Shown one piece after another: positions 39,762 through 52,734 of a stretch of 64,000 nt of DNA. Origin of the DNA: Plantago ovata (taxonomy: Eukaryota > Streptophyta > Magnoliopsida > Lamiales > Plantaginaceae); NCBI GenBank assembly GCA_028274465.1, contig CM051456.1, positions 15,527,745-15,591,744 on the forward strand, written 5' to 3'. The first letter of the stretch is position 1, and each line of letters opens with the position of its first letter. The notes under the pieces are model-generated. The model searched no databases. It worked only from the letters and a program-made list of their open reading frames with translations, and was not told where the DNA came from. A program made the position numbers and the translations under genes.

Positions 39762-41622
39762 TTACTCCACTACAATGCTAATTTTGTGAGATAACTCAAC
39801 ACTTGCAGTAGTTCTAGACATACTTCTTGACATTTTGTCCGGATGCTCCTTTTCATTATTTGGATTCAATGGAACAGAAGCCTTGAATTTGGACGACGAT
39901 GCAAGCTCATCTACCGCCTCTGCAATCCTCTCCGTGCAAGATACTACTTCAATAAGTAACGAAGCAACTGTCATAGCTGGTGTTGCATCCAAGATGTTCA
40001 CATCAGGCCACAAGATCTTGAGTGATGATTTTAGCTGCTTGGCTGCTGTTTCTGCATTTACGATATGAACATCCGCTGATAACGAAATAGTAAATGTGTG
40101 AATGCTTGATGCTAGCTCATGTAAAGAGAGACTGCATTCTGAGCTCATTTTGGTGCATGTTTCTCGAATTTCTATTGGCGTCTGCAATTCAACCACGTTC
40201 ATCACAAAGAATCGCGTTTATTAGCAAAGAGTCTATTGGAGGAAGTACTTCTACAACGACCAAATGATATAGCTAGATTAGGATTATGTCATTTACCTGA
40301 ACATTTGATTTTAGATAAGCGTTCAATGCATCAATCCTGCCTGCGCATTCTCTTGTAAGGGCTCCAATCTTGAGATACTGGTCCCAAGGATGGCGGTACC
40401 TAAACTTCCCATGCCTAGGCTCCCATTTCGCGAAATTAACCTACATTACACATTAACTCATTCAGACCAAACAAATAGATTAAAAACAATACTTGCCAGT
40501 AGGCCTGCTTAAAGAAGAAAAAGCTTACCAATAAATCCTCAATGCCTTTGGCATTCAGAACTGTTTTATAGTCCTTCATTAATGCTTTCTTTGAGTGTTC
40601 TGCATCTTCTGGTGACTTGAAGTATTCATGTCCGAAACCTGGCATGAATATCCATCCACAATCACATGAGCATCTACAGAGCCAGAGCTAGAACAGGTCA
40701 TTTATATCTTACCTTCCATGAAAATGGCAAGCTTTTCGATGTTAGCTCCAATGAGCTTGTGAAGATCTGCTCCAGCCCAAACAGGGCATATGATTATGCA
40801 AACTAAAATTGTAACAACACCACCTATGAGAACTGTGGTCAGTCTCCTGTATGTCGTTTGTATAACCTGATCTTCACGGTAGCCTGATACGCATATCAAA
40901 CTGAATGTGAGGATGAATATCATAATTCCATAATCATATCTTGCTTTCAGCTTCGGATAAAACCGAGTATATGTTGCCATAGAAGCTGCAACCATCAAAG
41001 TACCATAAGTATATATAAAACCAAGTTCACCATATCCATAAGGCCAGTGGTTTGTTGCTTTTTCGACTAGCACAGTCATATTTACCAGAGTTTGCTTACA
41101 TATTATGAGAACAGATATGCCAAGTATGATACAGTCTGCTTTGTTCCCTGCAAAGTATGCCAGCCTATGTACTCCAACACCTAACCCTCCGCCTAACAAT
41201 GTAGCAAGTGCTCTATTTACACCTCTTCCAAGCGTTGCCCCTAAAAATAAAATTAACAAGAATAAATTCATGATTCAAATTCAAGAACAGAACTGTATAA
41301 GATGAAAGTTACACGTAGAGACGTAGAGTAAAAAGATAACTTACGTACCCACAGAAAATTTGAAAACGACAACAACGGTCATGACAGCCCACATAGCAGC
41401 AACACCAAAGCCTTGATACAAGAAATCAAAATAATAGAACAAAGAGACAATCGCTATGGCTAATCCGACTTTGAAAGAGTGAACGATTCGTCTTGGATCT
41501 TCGACTCCAAGTTCCTTCATATCATTCACGGCATGTTTGATTGGAGTTACAAGCAAGCCGTTTAGCCAACCCTTGAAGCCTAATTTAGCACTATCATTTT
41601 CTTGATCTTGTAGTGATGCCAT
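39762..41622 (-). CDS. ALMT: Aluminium-activated malate transporter family anion channel, ALMT-3
   Basis: Six exons (41349-41622, 41100-41240, 40713-40985, 40529-40638, 40297-40440, 39762-40181) give 453 aa. Family motifs are present: [40 protein letters not shown] and [14 protein letters not shown]. The motif residue that is E in ALMT-1 and D in ALMT-2 is lysine here, a charge reversal at a well-conserved position. The exon 1 donor is GTACGTAAGT; only the first GT keeps the frame, while the better-looking GTAAGT four bases on would shift it. No stop or frameshift found. The neighbouring duplicate ALMT-2 suggests a recent tandem duplication. Confidence 0.9.
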
Positions 41623-41732
41623 TTCACTCTAGAGTTTGTACCAAAAGTTAATTAATTAGTTTTTTGATTGAGATACTTTTTCTTGGTTGTGTTTATGAAG
41701 TGGTGTAGTGTAGAGTTTCTGAGTTTGTACCA

Positions 41733-41738
41733 TATATA
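41733..41738 (-). promoter_or_regulatory. Likely TATA box of ALMT-3
   Basis: TATATA about 110 bp upstream of the start codon, in a CCCTATATATGG context. Confidence 0.4.
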
Positions 41739-41759
41739 GGGAGTTCTGTCAGGTGAAAC

Positions 41760-43345
41760 GGGGGAAATAGCTAGAATCGTCCATGGTACTGTTGAGCATG
41801 GTACAGAAGAATTTGGCATGGTAACGTACCAACTACCAAACTATCTAGGAGCCATTCATAAAGATGGAAGCCCCTTTTCAAGCCCTCACTACTCTAGAAT
41901 GAATCGATCTAAAGGAAATTAAGGGATTTTCAAATATATACGTACAAAGAAGTCTATTTCATTAGAGTGGGACTAAGTGTACTTGACGGTGAAAAACATG
42001 CTCTATGCATAATAGGCTACGTACCATTTTTTTCATAGAATGAACTTCTGAAGTAAGAATGATCTAACTTTGAACATGTCATGTACTCATGTTGATGATT
42101 AATGAGCGTGAAGAACATGCTCTAACTATAATGGGCTACGTTACGTTCCCTTTTTATCATAGAGTGAAGTAAGAATTACCAAATGAACTTGTCATGCTAG
42201 CTAATTATTATACGTATAATAATACATGAAAAACATGCTCCAAGTATAATGGGCTAATTTGTAATTACCATTTTACTATATCCTCACATTTGCTACATTC
42301 TGGGTAAATATAGATTTGGAGTGAAATAAAATTGTTGAGAGTTAGGTCAACTTTGCAAAGTGACAATTAATGAAACAAAATAAAATTTTACAAATTGCAA
42401 AGAAAAATATTTCTCCATTGGAAAATTACTACTAAAAAAACAATAAACTTTACGGACTCATGCATAATCGTCCACAATATCTTGTGTAGCAGTGGGTAAT
42501 AGAGATGTAGGAATTTCCTAGCTCCCAAAGGCATAGTCCGCTGTCCACTCTACCAAATTTCACGAGATGGTCATCGCACGCATTCCCACCCTATGTCGTA
42601 TGTTGAACCCTCTTGACTAAACTTTTTGTAATTTTCCAGTGAGTAACGCCATGGGTGCTCTTATAAGTTCCAATAGCCATAAAACAACTGGTAGATTACC
42701 TTTGAATCTATTTCAAAATCTATCTTCTCGTAAGTTCTATTCCATGCTAAAGTAAGCCCTTTCATGTAGTGCATTTATATTGTCAAATTCCAGATTTCAT
42801 GTAATTGTTTCAATATACGTAGTGTAGACTGTAGAGTATTAAATTTGTCGAGTAAAATGTGAAGGTGATTCCCAATAAGGAGGGGTGTGAGTGTAATTTT
42901 CTGAAAAGTTTATAAACATGTGCTTGTTTGAAAGCTTAATTACATCAGATCTTGATCTTTTAAATAATTATATATGTAATCTCATCAGTTAGGTCTTTCA
43001 GCACAGAATATTTAAGCAAATGCTTTCTGCACTTGTTGTCTCTTTTTCATGATCTCATCACCTAATCCCACTAGAATAGAGACTTCGATTTTCTGTTAAC
43101 AAAGGTTTATTATTATTAAAAAATAAAGAAAAGATAATAATTAAAAGAGGAAAAGATGCCTACGTCTCCTGCTGTTATACGAGCTCAGCAGAAAGGAGCA
43201 TTGTCGATTTTATCTCGAATTCGAATAACATTTGAGCCAAGTCTTTAGTCGGCTTGTTAAGAAAACAAGGAAAAAAAAAAGGTTCGAGCCATAATATTAA
43301 TACTCGAGCTCGGCTCGTTTGGTTTGAACAACCTCGGACCGAGCC
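41760..43345. other. Intergenic, no gene recognised
   Basis: A short block around GAAAAACATGCTC plus ATAATGGGCTA recurs near 41990, 42115 and 42225 as a degenerate repeat of about 120 bp. No coding region supported. Confidence 0.45.
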
Positions 43346-43350
43346 GAGTT

Positions 43351-43463
43351 TATTAGAATTGGGTCATCTTCCCCTTAAAAGGCCTTGTAAGGGGAAAAGG
43401 TTATCCAATCTTATATGTTGAATTGAGGTCCTACTCTCAAGCGATGTGGGATGGGGTTTAACA
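43351..43463 (-). mobile_element. Solo LTR of the TRIM family
   Basis: A 113-bp sequence is nearly the same as the LTRs at 24605-24715 and 24922-25035, with 5-bp flanking repeats GAGTT (43346-43350 and 43464-43468). No internal region remains, as expected after LTR-LTR recombination. Confidence 0.9.
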
Positions 43464-43468
43464 GAGTT

Positions 43469-45001
43469 CATGATTCAAAAGTAGAAGAAAAGGAAGAAAA
43501 AAACATGTGAAATAAGATGTTAAAATTTAGGAATTCAAAATTAAATCTCGCACAAAGTTTGATTTTTGAGGTCACTACATTTAGCCCTACAATGTCTCTT
43601 ATAGTTACAAGTTAAAACAACAACAACAACATTAATTTGCATGTTACATATTGCATTTTTCATTACATTTAAGTGTATTATCTCCCTTTAAATTACTACT
43701 AGATTGACCCCAATAATGGTCCACGTTTGTCCCCCCTACCCACAACAAGTTCAATAAAGTTACAATAAACCATAAACTTTTTGACAATTTAAAGTTAAAG
43801 TCCCCCTTCCATTCCAAGTTGTTCACACATTTTTTTATGTCTCGGACAAACAAAATGTTTATGTGTCTGACATACAAAATTGTGTTTGACGATTCCGATT
43901 CTTGAAACAGTAAATTATTTACACTAAAAACGTTTTTTTTAAATTTTGGAACTGGACAGTTCCTATTTCCTGAACCGAAAACTGACGGTTTCAGAATCAA
44001 ATTGATAGTTCCGGTTATGTCTATATTTTTTCAAAAATGGAACCGGTGGTTTTGGAAAAAAAAAACCGAGAACCACCCATTTTAGGAACTGCCCAGTTCG
44101 ATTATTATGCACTTGCAAGACATGCATTGGATTTTCAAATTCTTTTATTGCATAGAAAATTTCATAAATTATTTGATTTTTTAATTTAGCAAGAATTACC
44201 TATGTTCAACATTTCATTACATTTTTTATACACTGAAATTCTACCTCTAACTGTTAAATTAGTAGAGTACTATTTACCAGCAGTAATACTCTCCCTATGC
44301 CAGCTTCACCAATCACCACTATTAGAGGGATATCTGACTTTCTTTTTAATTCAGTTCAGGGTAATTTTTTATCAAAATAAACCTAAAAAGTCAAATATTA
44401 GTGCACTTAAGGAGTGAAACTATGTGATCTATGTCCACATAATCATAAATTCTTCTCACTTCAAATTAAATTTAAAAATCTGTACTCGTATTTTTTTTAA
44501 TTTTTATTATTATTTTTATTTTATTGGAAAAAACAGCAAAATGAGAAGTTTGATTCATTTACATATGAATCCAACAAGAATCTTGATCTTATTAGAAATC
44601 CAGAATCTGACATAAATACAGAAAGAACTCCAGAATGGAAGGAAAAGGCAACCATATAAATTTATCACACCTCACTCTTACTATACATTAGTATACCCTC
44701 AAACCATGCATATACCTCAAAGAACTCATCTCCCTAAACCATTCTGCTCTTTTTCCCTTCCCAGCTAATATGTAGAACTATTTATTAATGTTACAGAAAA
44801 ACGAAACACATAGGTAGTTACCCCAACAGTCTGCCACTTCTAACGACGAGCATGATGGTCTGTGATCAAGCGATCGCTTCAAGTCTCGTGTTTCACAGCT
44901 AAACAACATTAGGTCTTGTTGAAAACTAATGACATCTGATTGGATATGTTATTCATGGCAAGTTCCAACATTTACTCGCTCGTAACATATCCAGAACAAA
45001 T
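43469..45001. other. Intergenic and LHW 3' flank
   Basis: AT-rich, no gene recognised. The last few hundred bases should include the 3' UTR of the bHLH gene. Confidence 0.45.
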
Positions 45002-48000
45002 TCACTGGCTACTAGTCATAGGAACCGAGGCAGCTTGGTGAAGTTGTTGAAGCATTGTGTTTTCACAGCTGAGGCCATTCGGTTGAGAAGCACATGTTTT
45101 GGCTGTTTGCTCCAATAGACGAACTAACGAGAGGAATATTTCCATCCTTGTGACGTCCCTGTTAGCCTGTTTGGAAATCACAGTTAGGCTTACATGCCAC
45201 ATTCAACGAATTATGAATTGGGCTTAAATTCACCTACATCAACTTATAAAATGTACTGATTAGACCTCATAGCATGCATCACATAGACATATCACGACCT
45301 TTCAAAGGCTAGCCTAAAAATCTACTTGGAGGTGATGTAGACAATATTATTGTGCGAATCAAAATGACGAAACATCATATATCTGGAAAAGCATTAACAA
45401 GATCCAATGTAGTGATATATAGGATCACATTGTTCACAACTTCACATGTAGAGTATAAATTACCTCTACAAAAAAGCGTGCCCAGATCTTGTCTTTCCGA
45501 GTTTCCATGACACCCTTCAAAATGGTTAAACCCATTCCTCTAATTGTATCAGCTATTTCTAGAAACATACCTCTTTCCTCGCACAGCATCTGCAACAAAT
45601 TGAAAACGATGAGATGGAAGAAATATCATGGACCGTGCATCATGTAAAAAGGCCAAGTGCTTCGAATTAAGTTCCTATGCAATTACCTCAACAAGCATTT
45701 GACGAGGTTGATTTAGATCCTCAACTATGATAGGGCAGACCATAGATTGAGAACCTACTTCATAAGCCCATGTTGCTCCTCCTCCAGAGTTATCTTTCCA
45801 AAGTAAACTGCCATCCTTGCTAATAATCTGAAATTTCAAATAGAGGAAGAGTTTAAGGATTTCCATTCTCCTTTTCATAATGGATTAAAACTAAAATATC
45901 TGAAACTTAACAAATTGATCATGCGAGGACAGCTATAATTTGATGTCTCATCTGGCAAAATTAAATATATAAGAGGCATATCATCGAGATTAAATGTAGA
46001 ATTTATAAAAAAAGTTCAATTCTGCACCTTGGAGTCTTCAGTTTGCTTTAGCTTGTCTGCATGCTTTGTGACACTTTGCAAGAAAAGCATATGTTTGATC
46101 GTGCGTTCCAAGAGAGCATCAATACTACACTGTTAACAAACAAAGGCACACATTAGAAACATAACCAACTTAAATGTATCTACTTAACATTGAAATTTAC
46201 ATATAGAAGAGAAAGATCACCTTTGCTCCATTTGGCACAATATCTCGTAGTTCCTTCACTCGATCTTGGATCATTTGGCGATCCTTTGGTCTAGGTCTAG
46301 GACTTTCCCCTGGTTTCAGCCTCTTGCGATTTGTTTTAACAGCTTCATCTGGTTTCTTAGAATGTCCGGTAGTCACACTGGTACTTTGTTTTGCACTCTG
46401 TCCCTTCCCAGTCCACGAACTTGCATGTGACCCGTAAATGGAGCTACCCTGCGAATAGGTCACCGAAGCTTCCTTCGAACACGAAGACATTGTCCCCACC
46501 TTTTCTTGATATTTTGGAAGTCCAAATAATTCTGCCTTCAAGTGGTCGGTAATTCCAAATCGGCTGTAGGGAAGCGATGTAATGGCTGTAGATGAACTGC
46601 TGATATTTGTCAGAGTTGTTGAGCAAGAAACATTGTCATCGAAGCTCGGCTTAGCAGAAGGGTGGACCTTAGATACCACAGCATCCAAGAGATGATCAGT
46701 CCCAGCTGGCATGTTGAAACTCACACACTCTGAGCTTCCATTTGTAGTTGAGTGTATTTCAGAAGAATCCTTAGATGGAAAGTTACTTCGATTGCCCCAA
46801 TTATGTGCATTTGAGGCTGATTCATTGTTCATAGAACCATTCCAGCAACTACTGAACAAACTGCTCTTATAATCAGCCCCCAAGATATCAAACAGATCTT
46901 CTCCAGATTGAGGTTGGATAACATTTGGACAATAGATATGACCTTCACCAAAATTGACATTTTTAAGCTTGTCCTGATTCATGGAAGTACTATTCTCAAC
47001 AATTACAGGCTCCATAATGTTAGAGACACCCTCACATAGCCCGCTTATCTCAAAAGATGGGAGAGTGACCAAACCATCATTAGCTACATAATTTGAGCTA
47101 CAATTCGTAAGCGGAGACACAAGTGTGCTATGGTTCTGACTGGTGGAGGCGCCAGAAAAAATCTGATTGGACCTTGGAGTGTACTGAGAACCCTGCTGAT
47201 TCATCCAAATTTCGGCATTTGAGGTAATCACCTCAGCTTTTGCCACTCCCTCCATTAATCTTTTTTGGGCAGAAGAGCTTGGTTTAGCTACCGAACTTAT
47301 CTTTGCATTTTGGTGGTAATTACGTGGCTTGACATGACTCGTGCTTGAGTTGGAGGCATGGAATGCAGCAATCTTTGATCTCAGCTCGTTGTTCTGCATT
47401 TCATTGGCTGACGAATAAGCTGTTCGGCTCTCAAACATAGAAGTCTGAGCTGAATTTCCATTATAGTTTAAACTGTTAAACAGAGAAGAGTCGTTGATCA
47501 CATTTGATTCAAGAGAGAAGTCCATCGGTGTAGAAGTTGCAAGACATTCCAACACCCCAGATTTTGGATCAAATTCTTTGGGTGCATAATTCTCTGGTAG
47601 CACGGCACCAGGCAGATTTTCCAGCTGGCTAAGTAATGATTTCACATCTTGCACAAATCCCACATTCTCCATAATCTAAGAGAAGAAGAAAAAAAAATGC
47701 ATCATCAACAAGATGTTAAAAGATGTTGTTAAGTGAATGTAGGTAACGATTGATGTTTGCATAAAATATGCGTATGTTTGTTTTTAGACAAACCTGAAGG
47801 AAGAAAACAATAGTGCTTGCAAATGTTTACTTTCAGAGTAAAGTAGCTAGAAACTAGGCCTACTAATTAGCTTTGGAAAACTTGATTTCAAAGTTCCGAA
47901 GATGAGATCTTTATTGTGAATACGATAATTTCTACTTATGTTAGAAACTGTTTGAGCAGGCTTTTAAAAGCACTTGACGTGGTTTCAAAGGAGAGAAACA

Positions 48001-49657
48001 AGCAGAGAAATCAATTTTTGCAGACACTGAAAGGACTTGTAAGCACTTAAAAGTTAAAACGCCAAAGGAAGGTGTTCGGGCAATTACAAATATAAAGTTC
48101 TATGAGATTGAGAAAAAGCCTGACTTACAGTCTGGTATGACCCGAATTGAACAACGCCATGAGGAAGAACAGGGATAACAGCCACTGTCTATGACAGAAA
48201 AAGAAAGAACAGCATTAGAGAAGCCAACAAACATAGTGACATTTGAAGAGTTGAACAGGTATCAACAAACATATGGATTTATACCTGCATGCCGGCTGAA
48301 AATTGGTGGAACACCGCTTTTAGTACCTAGAAGAGCAATGAAAAGATAAGACCAAAATTGTTAACCATAACGGGCGTGTGTATATATTCTATACAGTACT
48401 GCTACAATGATGAATAATTGACCAAAATCTTAAACTAAGAAGCCAACACATTTTTAAGACAAGGCCAGATATCCTATATCCGCATACCTCTGGTGGACAA
48501 ATTTCTTTGAAACAATTGTCAGGCAATATCCAGTGATGGTTTCCAGAAAAAGCAACCCTTCCGACTAATCTGCAACGGATCAACAACACAATGAGCAAAG
48601 AAGAAAACTAAGTACATTACGTGTATTTTCTCAGATCCCAAGTACAAATGCAACTACAAGTTTGAGCTTGACTAGCATTACCCTTGTCCTACAATGTTAA
48701 CATGATTATCCACCATCATCTTGTTTACGAGAAAATGCACCGCACTGGCCTGAGATGAGTATGACACTGGTTCATAGTAACAATCTTCCCAAATTAAAAG
48801 CCTGGAGAGTCATAATTAAGCTTGATATCAATCAACATGATATAATCTATTGGAGGATAAAATCTCAGATGAACTGAAACCATTGTAGATATACAGACAA
48901 AGTACAGACAGAATGATACAAAATTACAAACCAACAAGGACAATATAGTATCATAATAAATGAACAAATTTATTGTACAAAGGATCATAACAGTGTACAA
49001 GAGTTTCATAAATTTAAACAAACATATTTTCTCTATTTTTAAAAACATCAACTAAGATTCTGCAGACAAATTGAATAGACCAAGCAGAAAACTCCAAAGT
49101 TAGATAAAAGCAAAAGATAAACGGATCTTAAAGCAAAGAGGAAAAAGGACAGGCATATCCAATAGATCCATAACACGTCAATTCATTCTTGGTTACTCCA
49201 AATTACTTGAGCAACTTTAACAAATACTAGCAAATAAAAATTTGGTCAAAAAGGAAGAGATGTCACTAGAAGGATTTGAACACCATCTGTTTGGTTGCAA
49301 CTCATTTTAGTAGAAGTTGATAATATTTTGCTCTATCATTTTCATTTCATTCCACTGTCAGATAGATACTCCAAGAACAGAAAGTATGATACTATGATCA
49401 CATAATTATACAACAATACAACACAAATAGTAACACACTTTTACCAGAAGAACAATCAAAACAAAAGCACATCAATAAAGAAGGAAAAGATGAAATATTA
49501 GCAAAAAACTTTATGCCCATAATTAGTCTAGTTTTGAGAATAAGTGACAACAACTAACTTACTTGGGATTTTGACAGCCAATCTTCCAGTAAACAGCATA
49601 AGACCAGTGATTAACACCACAAAGAGTCTTCAAAGCCTCTTTGAGCAAGTAGCCCAT
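45002..49657 (-). CDS. LHW: LONESOME HIGHWAY-like bHLH transcription factor
   Basis: Ten exons (49563-49657, 48682-48801, 48488-48569, 48285-48326, 48129-48188, 46221-47675, 46028-46129, 45687-45827, 45464-45589, 45002-45166), all GT-AG and in phase, give 795 aa. The N-terminal MYC/bHLH-N-like domain (about residues 1-150) begins MGYLLKEALKTLCG and has WILPDNCFKEICPPE and TVAVIPVLPHGVVQFGS. A long Ser/Asn-rich middle is encoded by exon 6. The atypical bHLH lies around residues 585-650 (RPRPKDRQMIQDRVKELRDI, then CSIDALLERTIKHMLFLQ), followed by an ACT-like C-terminal region. Arabidopsis LHW (At2g27230) dimerises with TMO5-type bHLHs to drive vascular cell divisions. Longer than Arabidopsis LHW mainly through the middle region. 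Confidence 0.93.
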
Positions 49658-49701
49658 TTTTTTTTCGCAAGTGTACTCAATGGAGCAGTAAACAACAACA
49701 T
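49630..49701 (-). other. Upstream ORF overlapping the LHW start
   Basis: A 23-codon ORF starts 44 bases upstream of the main ATG, in another frame, and stops inside exon 1. If the leader is unspliced here, ribosomes using it would bypass the main start. Arabidopsis LHW and relatives carry annotated conserved upstream ORFs; whether this is the counterpart is not established. Confidence 0.4.
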
Positions 49702-49864
49702 GCACCAAAAAGGACTAAACAGAGCACAAAAATGAATATTCTTGATTTGTAATTCAAAGATTCAATGAGAGGATAATTTGATTCCTCCCAAAAGGGGAAA
49801 AAAAGAAACACAATTTTGTTCTCCCCTTCTGTTTAAATGTAATAAAAAAGAAACCTTAAACAGT

Positions 49865-49975
49865 CTAACTTCCTCTGCAAGAGCCTCGCCCAGCCTGTTT
49901 TGTTCGCAATCCACCGCTTCTTTTCCTCTCTGGATCCAAATTTACAATAAAGATGGTATTTTTATCGCAACCCAT
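49865..49975 (-). other. Upstream ORF, 36 codons, in LHW leader region
   Basis: It begins MGCDKNTIFIVN and lies about 0.3 kb upstream of the main ATG. It could be leader or leader-intron sequence. A third ORF of 18 codons lies at 50079-50135. Confidence 0.3.
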
Positions 49976-50197
49976 TACTTCAGACAGAAAATGGAAGTAG
50001 AAAATGAAGGGAGAAAAAGGAACAGAGAAAATGTTCTTCTTCTTCTTCTTCTGAAAATTTAAACAGGAAGAGAAAACTCTACACAATTCCAGAAGCTTTG
50101 AGCGCGCAGTTAAACACAACAATAAATTTGTCCATTTCTCAAAATAGAAGATAAAAAGATTCAATCTTGATGGGTATCTTGCAGTGGGTGCAAACAA

Positions 50198-51516
50198 GAA
50201 AAACAGGGGACAGGAGTGAAAGATGGACTTATTCAGTTTCTTGAAATATCAGTGTGAATGTGTGTGTGTTTTATTTTAAAGATTTTTCTTCTCTGAGGCT
50301 CTAGTTCTCACTGTGTGTGTGCTTTTTTGGTTTCTGGTAGTGTGGAATGAAGCAGCTTGCTGATTTTTCTGCTTTAGTAGTATAAGAAGAAGAACAAATG
50401 ATATGTGTAGTGTAGGTGGTAGCAGGGGAGTGTGCTAAAATGCGCCTATCTATGTATGTATGATGATTAATCAATGAAGAGGTTGTGAGGAGACTGAAAC
50501 AGGGCTGGATTTGTGTTGAAATTGCAGAGGGTGCCACTAATGAGGGTGGATATGTCATTTTGTCAGCTTTTGCTGGTCTTCTAGTAAAATTAAATTAAAT
50601 TTTGAGGGATATGTTTTGGTTTTTGGGACTGTACAAAAGAATCTTGGAATTGGCTCAGGTCCAGTCAACAACTGTTCCATTTCATCATCCTCCTACTACT
50701 GCTACTTTAAAAATAGTTTACCACATCCCAAAAACAAAATAAGGACAAACTGGAAAAGGAAATTAGGCCACCCAGGGTGAAAAACAATTTCCCATTTTCC
50801 TTCCTTTTCTGTCACTAGGCTCTAGAGTTACCTCGTGAATGGTTTTCTAATAGTACTACTACTCCGAAAGAAATATTCTGATCTTCTTCCTTCAAAATCA
50901 TTCAAATGCTTATTATATGTTCGAATCTTCATGCAGAAGGACCGATTCATTGCGATTCCTCTACCTTAAGAGTTCCATGAGGCCTGGGAGTACTCCTATG
51001 CGAACTATGGAAAAGGCATTTTCCTCTGGAATCTTATTGTTTGGGTACGACCGGTCCGGTCCATTCAATCGAAGAAAGATTCGAGAGCCTGGACAATTAG
51101 ACATCCAACCCGTAATCGCAACGACCCAATTGCAAGGGCGGCACCAAAGACTCGATTCTTTAGACTTGTAGAGACAGTCTACTTGTCTATCTAGGACGAT
51201 AGATCGACTTTCCTATAGCAATCATTTTAGGAATTTACCCCATGCTTGGAACTACTGAACGTAAAAGAATTAAGTTTGGGGTTTATCCTAAACGGCATGT
51301 ATTTTCTCTAATGTGCACCTTACATCGAGGTTAAACAATCCATGTTTTTCCTAATACATTATAATGTGTGTATAGTTCGCAGCTGGTCATGCAAGTAGTA
51401 ACTAATTTGTTGGAGCTGATATTATTTTATTTTATATTTTGTACTTACAAACATGAACAATGGCATATGACAATAATGTGTGTCCTCTGAATTGATTGAG
51501 AAGACAAGGATAAAAA
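50198..51516. other. LHW upstream region and unidentified GC-richer island
   Basis: The part to about 50500 is probably LHW promoter or leader. From about 50900 to 51310 the sequence is less AT-rich and reads across partly open frames (for example RPGSTPMRTMEKAFSSG) that I do not recognise. It may be an organelle-derived insert or old transposon. Confidence 0.35.
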
Positions 51517-51683
51517 TTTATTGAAGTTATTGACTAGAGAGAGAAAGATGAAGTGATAAAATAAAATGGGAGCTCAATTTGGATTTCTCATTTAGCAACA
51601 AAAATGAGTTTTGTGTTTGGAGCTCATTTTGTAAAATGATATTGATCATTTTACTTCTAATATCATTTTCCCATTTTATTTTA

Positions 51684-52676
51684 AGGAATTTTACATCCAC
51701 TACTCCTACTAGACTAATTACGTCTAGCCCCCTCTTAGTCAATCTATTACATATGGGTCAAAAATCAGTTTCTTCCGTTGACCAACTTTAAGCTTAGTGT
51801 TCATTTAAGTTGATCCAAACGCGGCCTTAATATTTTTCAAATATTTATTTTCATTTTTCCTTTTTATTTTTCTTCTTTCTTCTTTACCGGAGTTGTATAT
51901 CCTTCAGCTAACTGGCCGTGCATGGATCCCACTAAAATATCTCCATGGAAGGATGAAGCAGGATAGACGAATGGGGATTTATGACCAGTTCTGGGAGAAG
52001 CAGTCAACTATCGGAGCGGCTTTACAGCTCCGATCAGATCGGAATTGTAGAGCTCCGATCAGATCGGAATTGTAGAGCTCCGAACCGATCGGAGCGGAGC
52101 TTTACAGCTCCGATCAAATCGGAGCTCAATAGCTCCGAACAGATCGGAGCGGCTTTACAGCTCCGATCATATCGGAATTGTAGAGCTCCGAACCGATCGG
52201 AGCGGAGCTTTACAGCTCCGATCATATTGGAGCTCAATAGCTCCGATTTGATCGGAGCTGTAGTAGCTCCGATCGGCTGTCATCTTTTTTTTATTGTTTT
52301 TATTTAATTTCTTTTGGGTTAATTTAAAATATAAATTTTATTGGGGATTAGTGTGCAATAAAATTTTGAGACCATTTTGAAATATTAAAAAGTTACATTC
52401 CTTGTATAGAATTGTCAAGTGTTAAATTGGTGTAATTAAAAAAATTTGAGGTAAATGTGTAATTATTGAAAATTATAGCTGTTTGGTCATAGTCAAAATT
52501 TAATTTTTGACCAAAGGTAAAAATGAATTTTCATTGTTTTAATTCGTATAAAGTCAAGGTCGTGGGTCTCGATGTAATTAAATCTATCGAACAGGGGTAT
52601 TAAATGTAATTGTTTGACTAACAAGGATCTATCTGTAATAAAAAGATCTAACAGGGGTACTATATGTAAGAATCCC
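51684..52676. mobile_element. Non-autonomous Mutator-like element (MULE-3)
   Basis: A 993-bp element is flanked by the 9-bp repeat TTTATTTTA (51675-51683, 52677-52685). Inverted ends are AGGAATTTTACATCC and, from the right, GGGATTCTTACATAT. Subterminal GTTGACCA and TTTTGACCAAA motifs are shared with MULE-1. No transposase. The insertion sits in one arm of a MITE whose symmetry confirms the target site. Confidence 0.9.
52012..52281. repeat. GGAGCT/CCGATCGG palindromic array in MULE-3
   Basis: Short palindromic units such as GAGCTCCGAT and CCGATCGGAGC alternate. Two higher-order copies of about 130 bp start near 52012 and 52142, each containing GGCTTTACAGCTCCGATCA. Open frames on both strands here are repeat artefacts. 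Confidence 0.9.
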
Positions 52677-52734
52677 TTTATTTTATCACTTCATCTTTCT
52701 CTCTCTAGTCAATAACTTTAATAAAATCTCAGCC

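Larger units (their letters stand above)
51517..52734. mobile_element. MITE split by MULE-3
   Basis: The left arm (51517-51571, AAGTTATTGACTAGAGAGAG to AAAATGGG) is the inverse of the right arm, which is cut at 51683 and resumes at 52686 (CCCATTTTATTTTA then TCACTTCATCTTTCTCTC). Deleting MULE-3 and one TTTATTTTA copy restores a continuous right arm. Confidence 0.85.

Noticed and set aside
40702-41271. A longer ALMT-3 frame across exons 2 and 3 without splicing
   Set aside because: The intron is open by chance; exon sizes of 141 and 273 are conserved in all three ALMTs, so splicing is the better model.
51981-52307. Arg/Ser-rich repeated peptide frames on both strands
   Set aside because: They come from the palindromic GGAGCT array of MULE-3; repeats read equally well in both directions and lack gene context.
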